From NCBI GenBank assembly GCA_964645775.1, contig CAZYBU010000004.1:84297-148296 (forward strand): DNA of 64,000 bases, read 5' to 3'. Position 1 is the stretch's first letter, and every line of letters begins with the position of its first letter. Source of the stretch: CAZYBU01 sp964645775. GTDB taxonomy: Bacteria > Spirochaetota > UBA4802 > UBA5550. This document shows positions 51,242-59,237 of this stretch, in pieces. The position numbers and the translations under genes were made by a program. The notes under the pieces were generated by a model. The model worked only from the letters and a program-made list of their open reading frames with translations, was not told the origin of the DNA and ran no database searches.

Positions 51242-52104
51242 ACCTCGCAGAGATAGAGAAGATTAAATTTGCCCTTCCCACCAAGGGACGGCTGAAGGAA
51301 CCGGCCATTGAGCTGTTGAAAAAATCAGGTTTCTCTTTTCGAACGAGCGGAAGGAACCTCTACGCCACCTGCACCAATGCGGATATCGTCTTTATCTTCG
51401 TACGGACTGATGATATCCCCATCCTTGTGGAAAAGGGTGTCATTGATATTGGTATAACCGGTATAGACCTGGTGGAAGAGAAGGGAGCCGATCTTCTCAG
51501 GTTGAAGGATCTCGATTTTGGCCGGTGCCGACTTTGCGTGGCCGTGCATGAAAGTCTTACAGGTGATGATCTCTTTCTCCTTGAGGGGAAGACAATAGCC
51601 ACTTCCTTCCCGGAGACAACACGAAATTTTTTCGCTGATAAAGGTGTAAACGTTTCCGTGGTGGAGATGAACGGTTCCGTTGAGGTTATGATCGCCCTGA
51701 ATCTGGCCTCTGCCATCGTGGACCTGGTTGAAACCGGGGATAGCCTTCGGGACAATAACCTGAAGGTCTTCGCTGAGATACTACAATCGGAGGCCATCCT
51801 GGTGGCTAACCGAAAGGTCGAGAAAGATCCCCGTGTGCTTCAGATTATACGACGCATAGAGGGAATCATGGTAGCAAGCCAGTACAGCATGCTAGAGTAT
51901 AACATCCCGGCGGAAAAATTGAAAGATGCCGAGAAGATCACGCCCGGTATAGAGTCCCCTACTATCTCGGAACTGGAAGAAGAGGGATGGGTTGCCGTGA
52001 AGGTGATGGTGCGAAAGAAAGAGGTTATCTCTGTCATGGATGAACTGGAGAAGGTGGGTGCCACAGCCATATTTGAGACAGTGATATCCAACTGCCGTCT
52101 TTAG
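51238..52104 (+). CDS. hisG: ATP phosphoribosyltransferase (HisG, long form)
   Basis: Catalyses the first, feedback-regulated step of histidine synthesis. At 288 residues it is the long form, carrying its own C-terminal regulatory domain (about 215-288) and not needing HisZ. KFALPTKGRLKEPAIELL, RTDDIPILVEKGVIDIGITG, and the PRPP-binding VDLVETGDSLRDNNL are clear; the C-terminal domain ends AVKVMVRKKEVISVMDEL. Its stop abuts the convergent moeA-like stop without a spacer. Confidence 0.95.
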   Translation: MNLAEIEKIKFALPTKGRLKEPAIELLKKSGFSFRTSGRNLYATCTNADIVFIFVRTDDIPILVEKGVIDIGITGIDLVEEKGADLLRLKDLDFGRCRLCVAVHESLTGDDLFLLEGKTIATSFPETTRNFFADKGVNVSVVEMNGSVEVMIALNLASAIVDLVETGDSLRDNNLKVFAEILQSEAILVANRKVEKDPRVLQIIRRIEGIMVASQYSMLEYNIPAEKLKDAEKITPGIESPTISELEEEGWVAVKVMVRKKEVISVMDELEKVGATAIFETVISNCRL

Positions 52105-53301
52105 TCACAGGATATTCCCGAGCAGGTAAATATCGACCTCGCTGCCTTCAGGCAGGATACCGGTACCCCTGTCCAGATAAACAAGTCCTCCAACCCGGGA
52201 AAAGCTGAGAAAGTGAGATGTCTTCTGAGTACCCGGGTCCGAAGCGCAGAATTCCCCATCTCTCAGTTCCACTTCGGCCCGGTTAAAGGTGTCTGTTCCT
52301 TCCCTTGAACGCATAGATGTGGCCAGGACCCCTTTTACCACCTCAGGCATATACCTGGTAGAGCCGCATGATTTCCGAAGAAGGGGAAGCAGGTAAAGAA
52401 CCATGTTAGTAAGAAAGGCGGCAGGGTAACCGGGCATGGCCATGAAAAGGGTCTTCTCCAGACCGGCCGCCATGAGGGGGCTCCCGGGCCGTATGGCTGT
52501 CCGGTCCAGAATAAGATCAAAGGGTGACGCGGAGAGAACATCCCGGATATAATCGAATTTTCCCCTGGAGATGCCGCCCGAAGTAATGACAAGGTCGTAT
52601 TTTTCTGTCAATTCCCTGAAAGACTTTTCTGTCATTTTCCTGTCATCGGGCAGGGTTGCGATGATATCCAGGTGCAGGGGCAATCTGTCCGTCATGGTCT
52701 GGAAAATGTAACGGTTAACATTATAAGCCATGCCGGGCGTGTAAGGTTCTCCCGGTTCCAGCAGTTCATTTCCCGAAGAGAGAAGGGCAACGCGGGGGCG
52801 TCTGAATACCGGGATGTTCTCTATTCCTGCATAGACCAGGGCCGGGTAGAGTCCCTTAGTTATGCTGTCCCCTTTTCTGGCAAAGAGGCAACCTGCAGGG
52901 GATTCGCTTCCCACCTGGTTGATGTTCTCATTTTCCCGTACTTCCCCTGTAATGACCACATGATCATTTTCCTGTTCCGTGTCTTCAACCCGGATAACAG
53001 TCCGGCTACCATCCGGGACAGGGGCCCCGGTCATAACGAAGAAGGTCTCTCCGGACGAGAGGGCGGGAATGGAGGATTCACCTGCGGCAATCTCTCCCGC
53101 TATCCTGTAATGTCCGGCATGCAGTTCCGGGAGGGCGAAACCGTCTACAGCGCTTTTCGCCAGGTCAGGATGCTCCATCGGATTGATCAGATCCTCCGCG
53201 AGAATACGGTTCAAGGACTCCGTTACGGTAACAGTTTCCCTCTCCTCCAGCGGATGAACGGAGGAGGTCAGCACTCTCTGTGCCTCACTGAATGTAAGCA
53301 T
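52105..53301 (-). CDS. MoeA-like protein of the molybdate operon (second MoeA)
   Basis: A 399-residue MoeA paralogue. It keeps the MoeA frame (SAVDGFAL, MTGAPVPDGSRTVIRVED, LLSSGNELLEPGEPYTPG, VITSGGISRGKFDYI, RPGSPLMAAG), but the metal-insertion segment reads HPDLAKSAVDGFAL rather than the PPHDNSAMDGFAL of the gene at 19.2 kb; the Asp-Asn pair is lost. The ATG at 53301 has GAGGAG seven bases upstream and avoids overlap with the preceding stop. Being last in the mod operon it may serve tungsten or a special enzyme, which is inference. Confidence 0.85.
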   Translation of the reverse strand: MLTFSEAQRVLTSSVHPLEERETVTVTESLNRILAEDLINPMEHPDLAKSAVDGFALPELHAGHYRIAGEIAAGESSIPALSSGETFFVMTGAPVPDGSRTVIRVEDTEQENDHVVITGEVRENENINQVGSESPAGCLFARKGDSITKGLYPALVYAGIENIPVFRRPRVALLSSGNELLEPGEPYTPGMAYNVNRYIFQTMTDRLPLHLDIIATLPDDRKMTEKSFRELTEKYDLVITSGGISRGKFDYIRDVLSASPFDLILDRTAIRPGSPLMAAGLEKTLFMAMPGYPAAFLTNMVLYLLPLLRKSCGSTRYMPEVVKGVLATSMRSREGTDTFNRAEVELRDGEFCASDPGTQKTSHFLSFSRVGGLVYLDRGTGILPEGSEVDIYLLGNIL

Positions 53302-53303
53302 GC

Positions 53304-54326
53304 TCATGCTCCTCGTCCGAAGGGGCACACCGGGTAGTTGCAGGTCGGGCAGAAATGGCAGAGCCCCCCGTGGGATGATCGTACGATATCTTCCCTGGTT
53401 ACGGGTATTTTCGCAAGCAATCTTGGAAGAAAGATGTCCAGGGCTGTAGCTTTGTAGGTCAGGGACGCGGCCGGAACGGAACAGACAGGAATTTGATCCA
53501 GGTAGCCAAGGGAGAGGTTGTTTCCAGGCTGTACGGGATTTCCCTTCTGCAACAGTTTTACGCCAGCGTCTGTCATGGCCTGTTTCGTGGCGTCATCCGG
53601 ATCCACGGATGTACCTCCGGTAATCAGGATGATTTCCGCATCCCGGCTTTCCTCCCTGATAACGGAAGATATGGTTTCCCTCGTGTCAGGAAGGATCCGG
53701 GAGGTTATCTTTTCAACGTTGAATTGTTTCAGTTTGACAGAGAGGGTGGGAATAAACGCGTCCTTCTTTCTTCCGGAGGCGATTTCATTTCCGGTTATGA
53801 TAATCGATGCGTTTTTTGCAATATAGGGCTCGCAGGAGAGAAGAGGGTCGGATAACATTGTTTTCATGGAATCGACGGTTTCCATCGGACAGGTCAGGGG
53901 GATGATCCGGAAGGCGGCAACCATCTGACCTTTTCGCACCGGAAGATTGGAATGGATCGTGGGCAGGGAAGGAATTTCCAGTTCGTTCAGCCGGTAGAGA
54001 CGGTCCGGGTTGACACGGAAGACGCCAGCGCATTCCGCGTAGAACTGTATTTTTCCTTCCACCGGTTCCGGGTCATGGGATATGTTTCGACCGGCTATAA
54101 GGGGAGCGGCCAGGATGGCGGCATCTTCTTCATGCACCTCTATGTCGTTACCGTCCCGAACGTAGATATAGTCGCGTCCCAGATCCCTGAGTGTTTCGAA
54201 GTCTTCTTCCCTGATCCGGTGACCCCGTTTGAAAATACGCCTTTTAGTCCCTTTTTCCGGGTCCACTCCCGTGATATCATAATCGAGTATTTCTCCCGAT
54301 GCATCCTGGATTCTGATCTTTTTCAT
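53304..54326 (-). CDS. Molybdopterin-binding (MoCF) protein with Cys-rich tail
   Basis: A 340-residue protein from the ATG at 54326 (AGGA upstream), with a MoCF/Mog-type domain in the second half (IIITGNEIASG, LITGGTSVDPDD) and a unique N-terminal part of about 150 residues. The last 25 residues carry GGLCHFCPTCNYPVCPFGRG, with C-x2-C-x2-C-x4-C spacing, a likely zinc or Fe-S site. The first half has no recognised domain. It sits between modB and the second moeA, so it probably acts in cofactor maturation; a role in Mo/W discrimination is speculation. Confidence 0.75.
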   Translation of the reverse strand: MKKIRIQDASGEILDYDITGVDPEKGTKRRIFKRGHRIREEDFETLRDLGRDYIYVRDGNDIEVHEEDAAILAAPLIAGRNISHDPEPVEGKIQFYAECAGVFRVNPDRLYRLNELEIPSLPTIHSNLPVRKGQMVAAFRIIPLTCPMETVDSMKTMLSDPLLSCEPYIAKNASIIITGNEIASGRKKDAFIPTLSVKLKQFNVEKITSRILPDTRETISSVIREESRDAEIILITGGTSVDPDDATKQAMTDAGVKLLQKGNPVQPGNNLSLGYLDQIPVCSVPAASLTYKATALDIFLPRLLAKIPVTREDIVRSSHGGLCHFCPTCNYPVCPFGRGA

Positions 54327-54355
54327 GGATTTTTTCCTGTCAGTAAAGCCTGTCA

Positions 54356-55138
54356 TCAGGTTTCATGTTTATGATGGAAATCTCTCATCCTGTAAATAAT
54401 GGAACGTACCACGGTTATGATAATAAAAGCGGTGAGGGCAATCATTAGGCTGAGAGCGATTCCCTTGCTGTAGTCTCCCTCTGTCATGTCCAGGTATATC
54501 TGGATCGGTATGTTGGCCGTTTTCCCGGTGATGCCGCCACTTACCATGAGTGTAGCGCCAAATTCTCCGAGAGCGCGGAGCCAGCTCAGCAGGATACCGG
54601 AAAGTATCCCCCCTGAAGCGAGCTTCAGGGTCGTGTCGTAGAAAGACCTGAAAGGACGGGCCCCCAGCGTCATGGCGATCCGTTCATAAACGGGTGGCAC
54701 CAGTTCAAAAGCGCTTTTAGATGTCTTTACCGTGAAGGGGAAGGCTACGAAGAACTGAGCAACCACCGCCCCCTGGAAAGTAAAGATAAAAGTAAACAGG
54801 TTCTGTATCCAGGGAAGATTAAAAAAAGTTAAAAGAAGAACGCCCACCACCAGGGGAGGAACAACCAGCGGTATATCGAAAAAGGCATCCAGAATTCTTG
54901 AAAGGGTTTGACGATTTCGGGCCAGATAATATCCGGCCGGCACGCCAAAAAGTACTGAGAAAAGTGTAGCCCACAGAGACGTAGAGAGTCCAAAGATAAG
55001 GGCTGTAATGATCGACCTGTCCGAGAAAAGACGCTGTAACGCACCCTTCTCAAGGGTTACCAAACCGGTTAGAAATACTATCAGAAGCATAAGTGCAAGA
55101 AATAAGGTTGTGACCCGGGCAATGTCTGTTATTCTCAT
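54356..55138 (-). CDS. modB: Molybdate/tungstate ABC transporter permease (ModB)
   Basis: A 260-residue membrane protein with six helices. The cytoplasmic coupling loop is RALGEFGATLMVSG, the ModB EAA version. VVPPLVVGVLLL and FPFTVKTSKSAFELVPP are further family segments. It starts 3 bp after modA and works with ModA and ModC. Molybdate versus tungstate preference is not readable from the permease. Confidence 0.88.
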   Translation of the reverse strand: MRITDIARVTTLFLALMLLIVFLTGLVTLEKGALQRLFSDRSIITALIFGLSTSLWATLFSVLFGVPAGYYLARNRQTLSRILDAFFDIPLVVPPLVVGVLLLTFFNLPWIQNLFTFIFTFQGAVVAQFFVAFPFTVKTSKSAFELVPPVYERIAMTLGARPFRSFYDTTLKLASGGILSGILLSWLRALGEFGATLMVSGGITGKTANIPIQIYLDMTEGDYSKGIALSLMIALTAFIIITVVRSIIYRMRDFHHKHET

Positions 55139-55140
55139 GA

Positions 55141-55881
55141 TTACTCAGAAACTGTAAATCCATGTTCACGAAAGATATTTTTATGCTTACGGATGAAGGT
55201 AATGAACTCTTGAGCCTCGTTTTTACTGGAAGTGAAGGTCACCAGCATCAGGGAGGCCCGTTCAACCTGGTTATACCGGTCCGGGATTGCAATATAGGGA
55301 AGATTGTTAACCCGGGCGACGGAATCAAATACCAGACCCGCATCAATCGTTTCTGTTTTAAAATAATTAACCGTCTGTGAGATGTTAACAGGTGTGACTG
55401 TAATGCTTTTCTCGAAACCCTTTTGTATATCAAGGGGGAGTTTTTTTTCAATGGCTATCCAGGTTCTTCCCAGGGCCATGGACTTCGGGTTCCCTGTCGC
55501 GATTTTCAATTTTTTATTCCAGAGATCATTGAAATCGGTGACTGTGGTTTTCTCAGAGTAGGCGAAAACCGGTGTCTGTTCAACCAGAGGTTTCTCTTCC
55601 AGGACGATACCTTTCTTCCTGGCAACCTCAGCGAAATGGTTACTTGCAGGGGTATAGATGTCTCCCAGGCCTGAGCTCATCATCTTGTTTAATACCTGTC
55701 CGGAACCGCCTGTTATAAGGATAACTCTGCCGCCTGACTGATTGTAAAGATTAACGACTTCCTGTGCCGGCTTTTTCATGGAGGCGGCGCAGTACCAGTA
55801 CATTCCGGGAGATTTCTCTCCGCAGGAAAGGATAAGAACAGCCATAAGAACAATAAGGAGATGGTTCATCGATCGTATCAT
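55141..55881 (-). CDS. modA: Molybdate/tungstate-binding lipoprotein (ModA-like)
   Basis: A 246-residue solute-binding protein. The ATG at 55881 follows AGGAG by seven bases and opens a signal peptide ending in VLILSC, a lipobox; an earlier in-frame start overlaps modC and is rejected. AASMKKPAQEVVNLYN, GGSGQVLNKMMSSGLGDIYTPAS and SIALGR-like NPKSMALGRTW are the oxyanion-binding segments. It follows modC with a one-base gap, an unusual C-A-B order. Confidence 0.85.
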   Translation of the reverse strand: MIRSMNHLLIVLMAVLILSCGEKSPGMYWYCAASMKKPAQEVVNLYNQSGGRVILITGGSGQVLNKMMSSGLGDIYTPASNHFAEVARKKGIVLEEKPLVEQTPVFAYSEKTTVTDFNDLWNKKLKIATGNPKSMALGRTWIAIEKKLPLDIQKGFEKSITVTPVNISQTVNYFKTETIDAGLVFDSVARVNNLPYIAIPDRYNQVERASLMLVTFTSSKNEAQEFITFIRKHKNIFREHGFTVSE

Positions 55882-55882
55882 G

Positions 55883-56959
55883 TTACTTCTCCTTTTGAAA
55901 TGAATTACAGATAACAAGGGATTCTCTTTTCAGGGAAAGGCGGATCTTCTTTCCCTGGCACAGGTTCAGTCGCCTTGCAGCATGTCCGGGCAGGGATACA
56001 TACAGGTACAGCCCGTCACAGGCGACTTTCAAATTTGTGGATTGGATATGTTCCCGGATATCGTTGACCTTTCCCTCCAGTATATTTTCCCTTACCAGGT
56101 GAGCATTCGTATCTTCCCTGAGGATCATCACCTGGTCAGGTCGGATGACAGCCACATTTCCACTTTTGTCTTCACAGCAATGTTCAAAGCGGTATCCGCC
56201 GGGTGTTTCAATGTATTTCCTGTCATGGGATGTAATTGTAAATTCATTGGTAAAACCGAGAAGACGGGCTGTCTCGATAAACCGGGGTTTCGATAACATT
56301 TCCTTTATGGGACCGTGTTCATAGATAACACCCTGGTTGATAACCGACAGGTGATCTCCCATTATAAAAGCCTCATCAAGATCGTGAGTAACGAAGAAGG
56401 TGATGATATCCATGTCCGATGTTATATCAAGAACCAGGTTGCGAAGTCGCAAACGGGTCTCCGAATCCAAGGCGTTGAAGGGTTCGTCAAGAAGAAGAAT
56501 GTCCGGGTCGATGAAAAGGGCACGGGCAAGGGCCACTCTTTGCTGTTCGCCGCCTGAAAGTGAATGAGGCATGGTATCAAGCTTGTCGAGGATACCTATT
56601 CGATCGGCCAGGGAGTGGCATCGTTTTACAGGGGAGATTCCTTTCCCCTTAAGAAAGGAAATTCCATACATAATATTTTCACGAACATTCATGTGTGGGA
56701 ACAGGGTATACTCCTGGGGCAGATACCCTATACGCCTTGTATAGAGAGGTTTATTGATCTTCCTCTCTTTATGGAAATAGGTTATTTCATTGATGGTGAT
56801 GAAACCTTCATCAGGATTGAAGAAACCTGCAAGGAGTTTCAGAAGGGTGGTCTTTCCGCTTCCCGAAGGGCCAAACAGTACGATTCTCTTGCTCTTCGAT
56901 TCAAGATGATATTGAAACAGGCCGCTGCCCAGATTAATGGAAACATTAATTGAAATCAT
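55883..56959 (-). CDS. modC: Molybdate/tungstate ABC transporter ATPase (ModC-like)
   Basis: A 358-residue ATPase. Walker A is LFGPSGSGKTTLLKLLAG, the Q-loop IGYLPQEYTLFPHM, signature SLSGGEQQRVALARALF, Walker B DILLLDEPFNALD and switch His in FVTHDLDEAF. A C-terminal TOBE-like region follows (NILEGKVNDIREHIQSTNLK). It is the first gene of the operon and is preceded by the Moco riboswitch. The A of its ATG (56959) lies in a hairpin stem. Confidence 0.88.
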   Translation of the reverse strand: MISINVSINLGSGLFQYHLESKSKRIVLFGPSGSGKTTLLKLLAGFFNPDEGFITINEITYFHKERKINKPLYTRRIGYLPQEYTLFPHMNVRENIMYGISFLKGKGISPVKRCHSLADRIGILDKLDTMPHSLSGGEQQRVALARALFIDPDILLLDEPFNALDSETRLRLRNLVLDITSDMDIITFFVTHDLDEAFIMGDHLSVINQGVIYEHGPIKEMLSKPRFIETARLLGFTNEFTITSHDRKYIETPGGYRFEHCCEDKSGNVAVIRPDQVMILREDTNAHLVRENILEGKVNDIREHIQSTNLKVACDGLYLYVSLPGHAARRLNLCQGKKIRLSLKRESLVICNSFQKEK

Positions 56960-57000
56960 TGTTGCATCCAGATAAGCTGGAAAAAGACACTATGCAACAA
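56959..57000 (-). promoter_or_regulatory. Hairpin at the modC start (riboswitch expression platform)
   Basis: On the transcript TTGTTGCAT (57000-56992) pairs with ATGCAACAA (56967-56959), enclosing a nested CCAG...CTGG helix (56980-56968). The last base of the stem is the A of the modC ATG. No strong ribosome site lies in front of modC, so formation of this hairpin could block initiation. Confidence 0.6.
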
Positions 57001-57028
57001 TACACCTGTCCGGGTGGTCATTCGATGG

Positions 57029-57136
57029 TCTCCTTTCCAAGTATCGGGAGGCTGAGGAGTTTCCTCCTCAACCCTGGGGGCCGGGCCCGCCGGCTGAATG
57101 ACCACGGGTTTTCCGGAAGGTCATTCAGCTCGGAGA
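57029..57136 (-). promoter_or_regulatory. Molybdenum-cofactor (Moco) riboswitch upstream of modC
   Basis: On the minus strand the closing helix is TCTCC (57136-57132) with GGAGA (57033-57029). Within it are an 11-bp hairpin GCTGAATGACC/GGTCATTCAGC (57129-57119 and 57103-57093), CCAGGG, a GAAA-capped helix GAGGAG-GAAA-CTCCTC, and the run CCTCCCGATAC-TTGGAAAGG. The order CCAGGG, GNRA-type helix, CCTCCCG-TAC-TGGAAAGG matches the E. coli moaA leader that defines the Moco RNA family. The downstream GAATGACCAC (57023-57014) can pair with GTGGTCATTC (57105-57096), giving an alternative fold. Confidence 0.85.
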
Positions 57137-57147
57137 AATATAAAGTC

Positions 57148-57176
57148 TCATTTTCTGATCTAAAGGAAATAGTCAA
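57148..57176 (-). promoter_or_regulatory. Possible promoter of the molybdate operon
   Basis: TTGACT (57176-57171) and AAATGA (57153-57148) on the minus strand are 17 bases apart, just upstream of the Moco aptamer. The -10 element is poor, so the call is weak; its position would start the RNA right before the aptamer. Confidence 0.35.
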
Positions 57177-57227
57177 GATAGTTTTTCGAAGTATCCTGCA
57201 GGGATATCTCCGTTGATATAGGGATAT

Positions 57228-57842
57228 TTAAAAGAATTCCGTGAAAGAATGTCCATCCAGCACAAAGAAACCGTACTGGGCATAGAGATTGGGATGAAAG
57301 CGTATGGGGATGGATCGGCCATCCTTTGCCAGTGAAAAGTGGAACTCTTGTCGAATGGGAAATTTTTTTTTCCGGCAGTATTCCCGGAAGTCACGGATGG
57401 TTACCAGATGAATATTGGGGGATTCATACCATTCGTAGGGAAGGAGCCGGTTCTTCGGCATGGTCCCTTTGAAAAGAAGCTGAAACCTGGTCGTATAATA
57501 GGCAAAATTGGGAAAGGAAACAATGACTGTTTTTCCTATACGCATAATCTCTTTTAGAACGAAATCAGGACGCTTGGTGCTCTGGAGGGTCTGGTTTAAT
57601 ATGACATAATCAAAAGAATCATCCCTGTAATCATTTAAACCTTCATCAATATCACCCTGGTAACAGAAGAGCCCCTTCTCCACGCATTGGGATATTCCTT
57701 CCTCCGAAATTTCCACGCCGAATCCCTGGATCTTTTTTTTATCCTGGAGCTTTTCCAGAAGGATGCCGTTGCCGCAACCCAGGTCCAGCACCCGTGAGCC
57801 GATCGGTATTTCATCAAGAATAATGTCGTATCCGATACCCAT
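57228..57842 (-). CDS. metW: Methionine biosynthesis protein MetW
   Basis: A 204-residue methyltransferase-fold protein of the MetW family. VLDLGCGNGILLEKLQ (about 18-33), GVEISEEGISQCVEKGL, FDYVILNQTLQSTKRPDFVL and IVSFPNFAYYTTRFQLLF are diagnostic. MetW works with MetX in homoserine acetylation. It starts 2 bp after metX; the two are a unit. The Moco riboswitch and modC lie downstream on the same strand but have their own leader. Confidence 0.93.
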   Translation of the reverse strand: MGIGYDIILDEIPIGSRVLDLGCGNGILLEKLQDKKKIQGFGVEISEEGISQCVEKGLFCYQGDIDEGLNDYRDDSFDYVILNQTLQSTKRPDFVLKEIMRIGKTVIVSFPNFAYYTTRFQLLFKGTMPKNRLLPYEWYESPNIHLVTIRDFREYCRKKKFPIRQEFHFSLAKDGRSIPIRFHPNLYAQYGFFVLDGHSFTEFF

Positions 57843-57844
57843 AT

Positions 57845-59008
57845 CTATGTGCCTGATCTTTCATGTTCCTTGATAAGGAAATTGGCGATGTTCTTCTCCA
57901 GGGGAGGATTGGGTACGAGAAAGGCGTCATGCCCCTTATCGGTCTCAATGTCCGCGTAATTCACGTTCTTTCCGTTTATTCGAAGGGCACGAACGATCTC
58001 CTTGGCCATACTGCCGGGATAGAGCCAGTCCGTTGTAAAGCTTACAACCAGGAAGTTGGCCATGACATCCTCAAATGCGTTGACCAGGCTGCCGTAGTCC
58101 TTGATCAGATCAAAATAGTCGATAGCCCGGGTGATATACAGGTAGGTGTTTGCGTCGAATCTGTCCACAAACTTGTCACCCTGGTGATGCAGATAAGATT
58201 CAACCTGGAATTCCGGATCAAAATCGATACCATGGCGGTCGTCATCCTGGAAACGCCGTCCGAATTTTTCATGCATGTGTTTTTCACTGAGATAGGTGAT
58301 ATGCCCGATCATTCTGGCCAGGGATAATCCGGAGATGGGAGCGGGTCCGCCATAATAATTTCCTCTGTTCCAGTTGGGGTCCCGGATGATGGCCTGTCTG
58401 CCTACCTCGTTAAATGCAATACCCTGAGCGGATATGGAGGCCGATGTGGCGATGGCAATGACGGAACGTACCATCTCCGGATAGAGGATGGACCATTTCA
58501 GGGCCTGCATCCCTCCCATGGAGCCTCCGGTTACGGAAAGAAGGTGGTCTATGCCCAGGTGCCGGACAAGGTGATATTGGGCGTTAACCATGTCACGGAT
58601 GGTTAGAAAGGGAAAATCGAGCCCAAAGGGTTTCCCGGTTTCGGGATTAATGGAAGAAGGACCTGTTGAGCCGTTACATCCACCCAAAACATTTGAGGAG
58701 ATGATGAAAAATCGATTTGTATCAAAGGGCTTGCCCGGGCCGATGTACGTGTCCCACCATCCGGGATACCTGTCGTTTTCCGAGTGGTATCCTGCCGCGT
58801 GGGCTGTTCCTGATAGAGCGTGAAGTATGAGGATGGCGTTGTCTTTATTGTCATTAAGACTGCCGTAGGTTTCATACTCCAGGGTGACAGGAGAGAGTTC
58901 TCTTCCGCAATAAAACCGGAAAGGGGTTTCCACTCCGAAGGTGTAATGGGCGGGCGATACAATTTCCCGGCCAGAGGATGATGTCGATTCATTTGCCATT
59001 GGTTGCAT
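57845..59008 (-). CDS. metX: Homoserine O-acetyltransferase (MetX)
   Basis: A 387-residue alpha/beta-hydrolase that makes O-acetylhomoserine for methionine. The nucleophile elbow is VTGGSMGGMQALKW; the catalytic Asp is in LVVSFTTDWLYPGS and the His in DKGHDAFLVPNP. Acetyl versus succinyl use cannot be settled by eye, but the MetX length and metW partner favour acetyl. Two ATG codons (59008 and 58999) are near; neither has a clear ribosome site. No SAM riboswitch is seen upstream. Confidence 0.92.
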   Translation of the reverse strand: MQPMANESTSSSGREIVSPAHYTFGVETPFRFYCGRELSPVTLEYETYGSLNDNKDNAILILHALSGTAHAAGYHSENDRYPGWWDTYIGPGKPFDTNRFFIISSNVLGGCNGSTGPSSINPETGKPFGLDFPFLTIRDMVNAQYHLVRHLGIDHLLSVTGGSMGGMQALKWSILYPEMVRSVIAIATSASISAQGIAFNEVGRQAIIRDPNWNRGNYYGGPAPISGLSLARMIGHITYLSEKHMHEKFGRRFQDDDRHGIDFDPEFQVESYLHHQGDKFVDRFDANTYLYITRAIDYFDLIKDYGSLVNAFEDVMANFLVVSFTTDWLYPGSMAKEIVRALRINGKNVNYADIETDKGHDAFLVPNPPLEKNIANFLIKEHERSGT

Positions 59009-59148
59009 TATAAACGTTCACTATGGAATCGATATGAATGTTTCAGTGGTTTGCAGCAGAATAGATAGTGTCAAGAAAAAGAAAAAAGGTCTCATGTTGA
59101 ATAGATGGATAATTTGACCGTCTCTTTAGTCGGAATGTCATTTATATC

Positions 59149-59177
59149 TTGACATCCTGATTTTTACAGGTAAATAT
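59149..59177 (+). promoter_or_regulatory. Promoter for the Fe-S oxidoreductase gene
   Basis: A consensus TTGACA (59149-59154) and AAATAT (59172-59177) are 17 bases apart; a TAAATA reading gives 16. The start codon is at 59238, 60 bp downstream. Confidence 0.5.
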
Positions 59178-59237
59178 GGTGACAGTATAGAATTATTTGT
59201 AAACTAAAATTATTACATGCCCATCAGGAGGGTGGTG

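Noticed and set aside
59009..59237. SAM or other riboswitch upstream of metX
   Set aside because: No conserved S-box core or kink-turn can be recognised on the minus strand.
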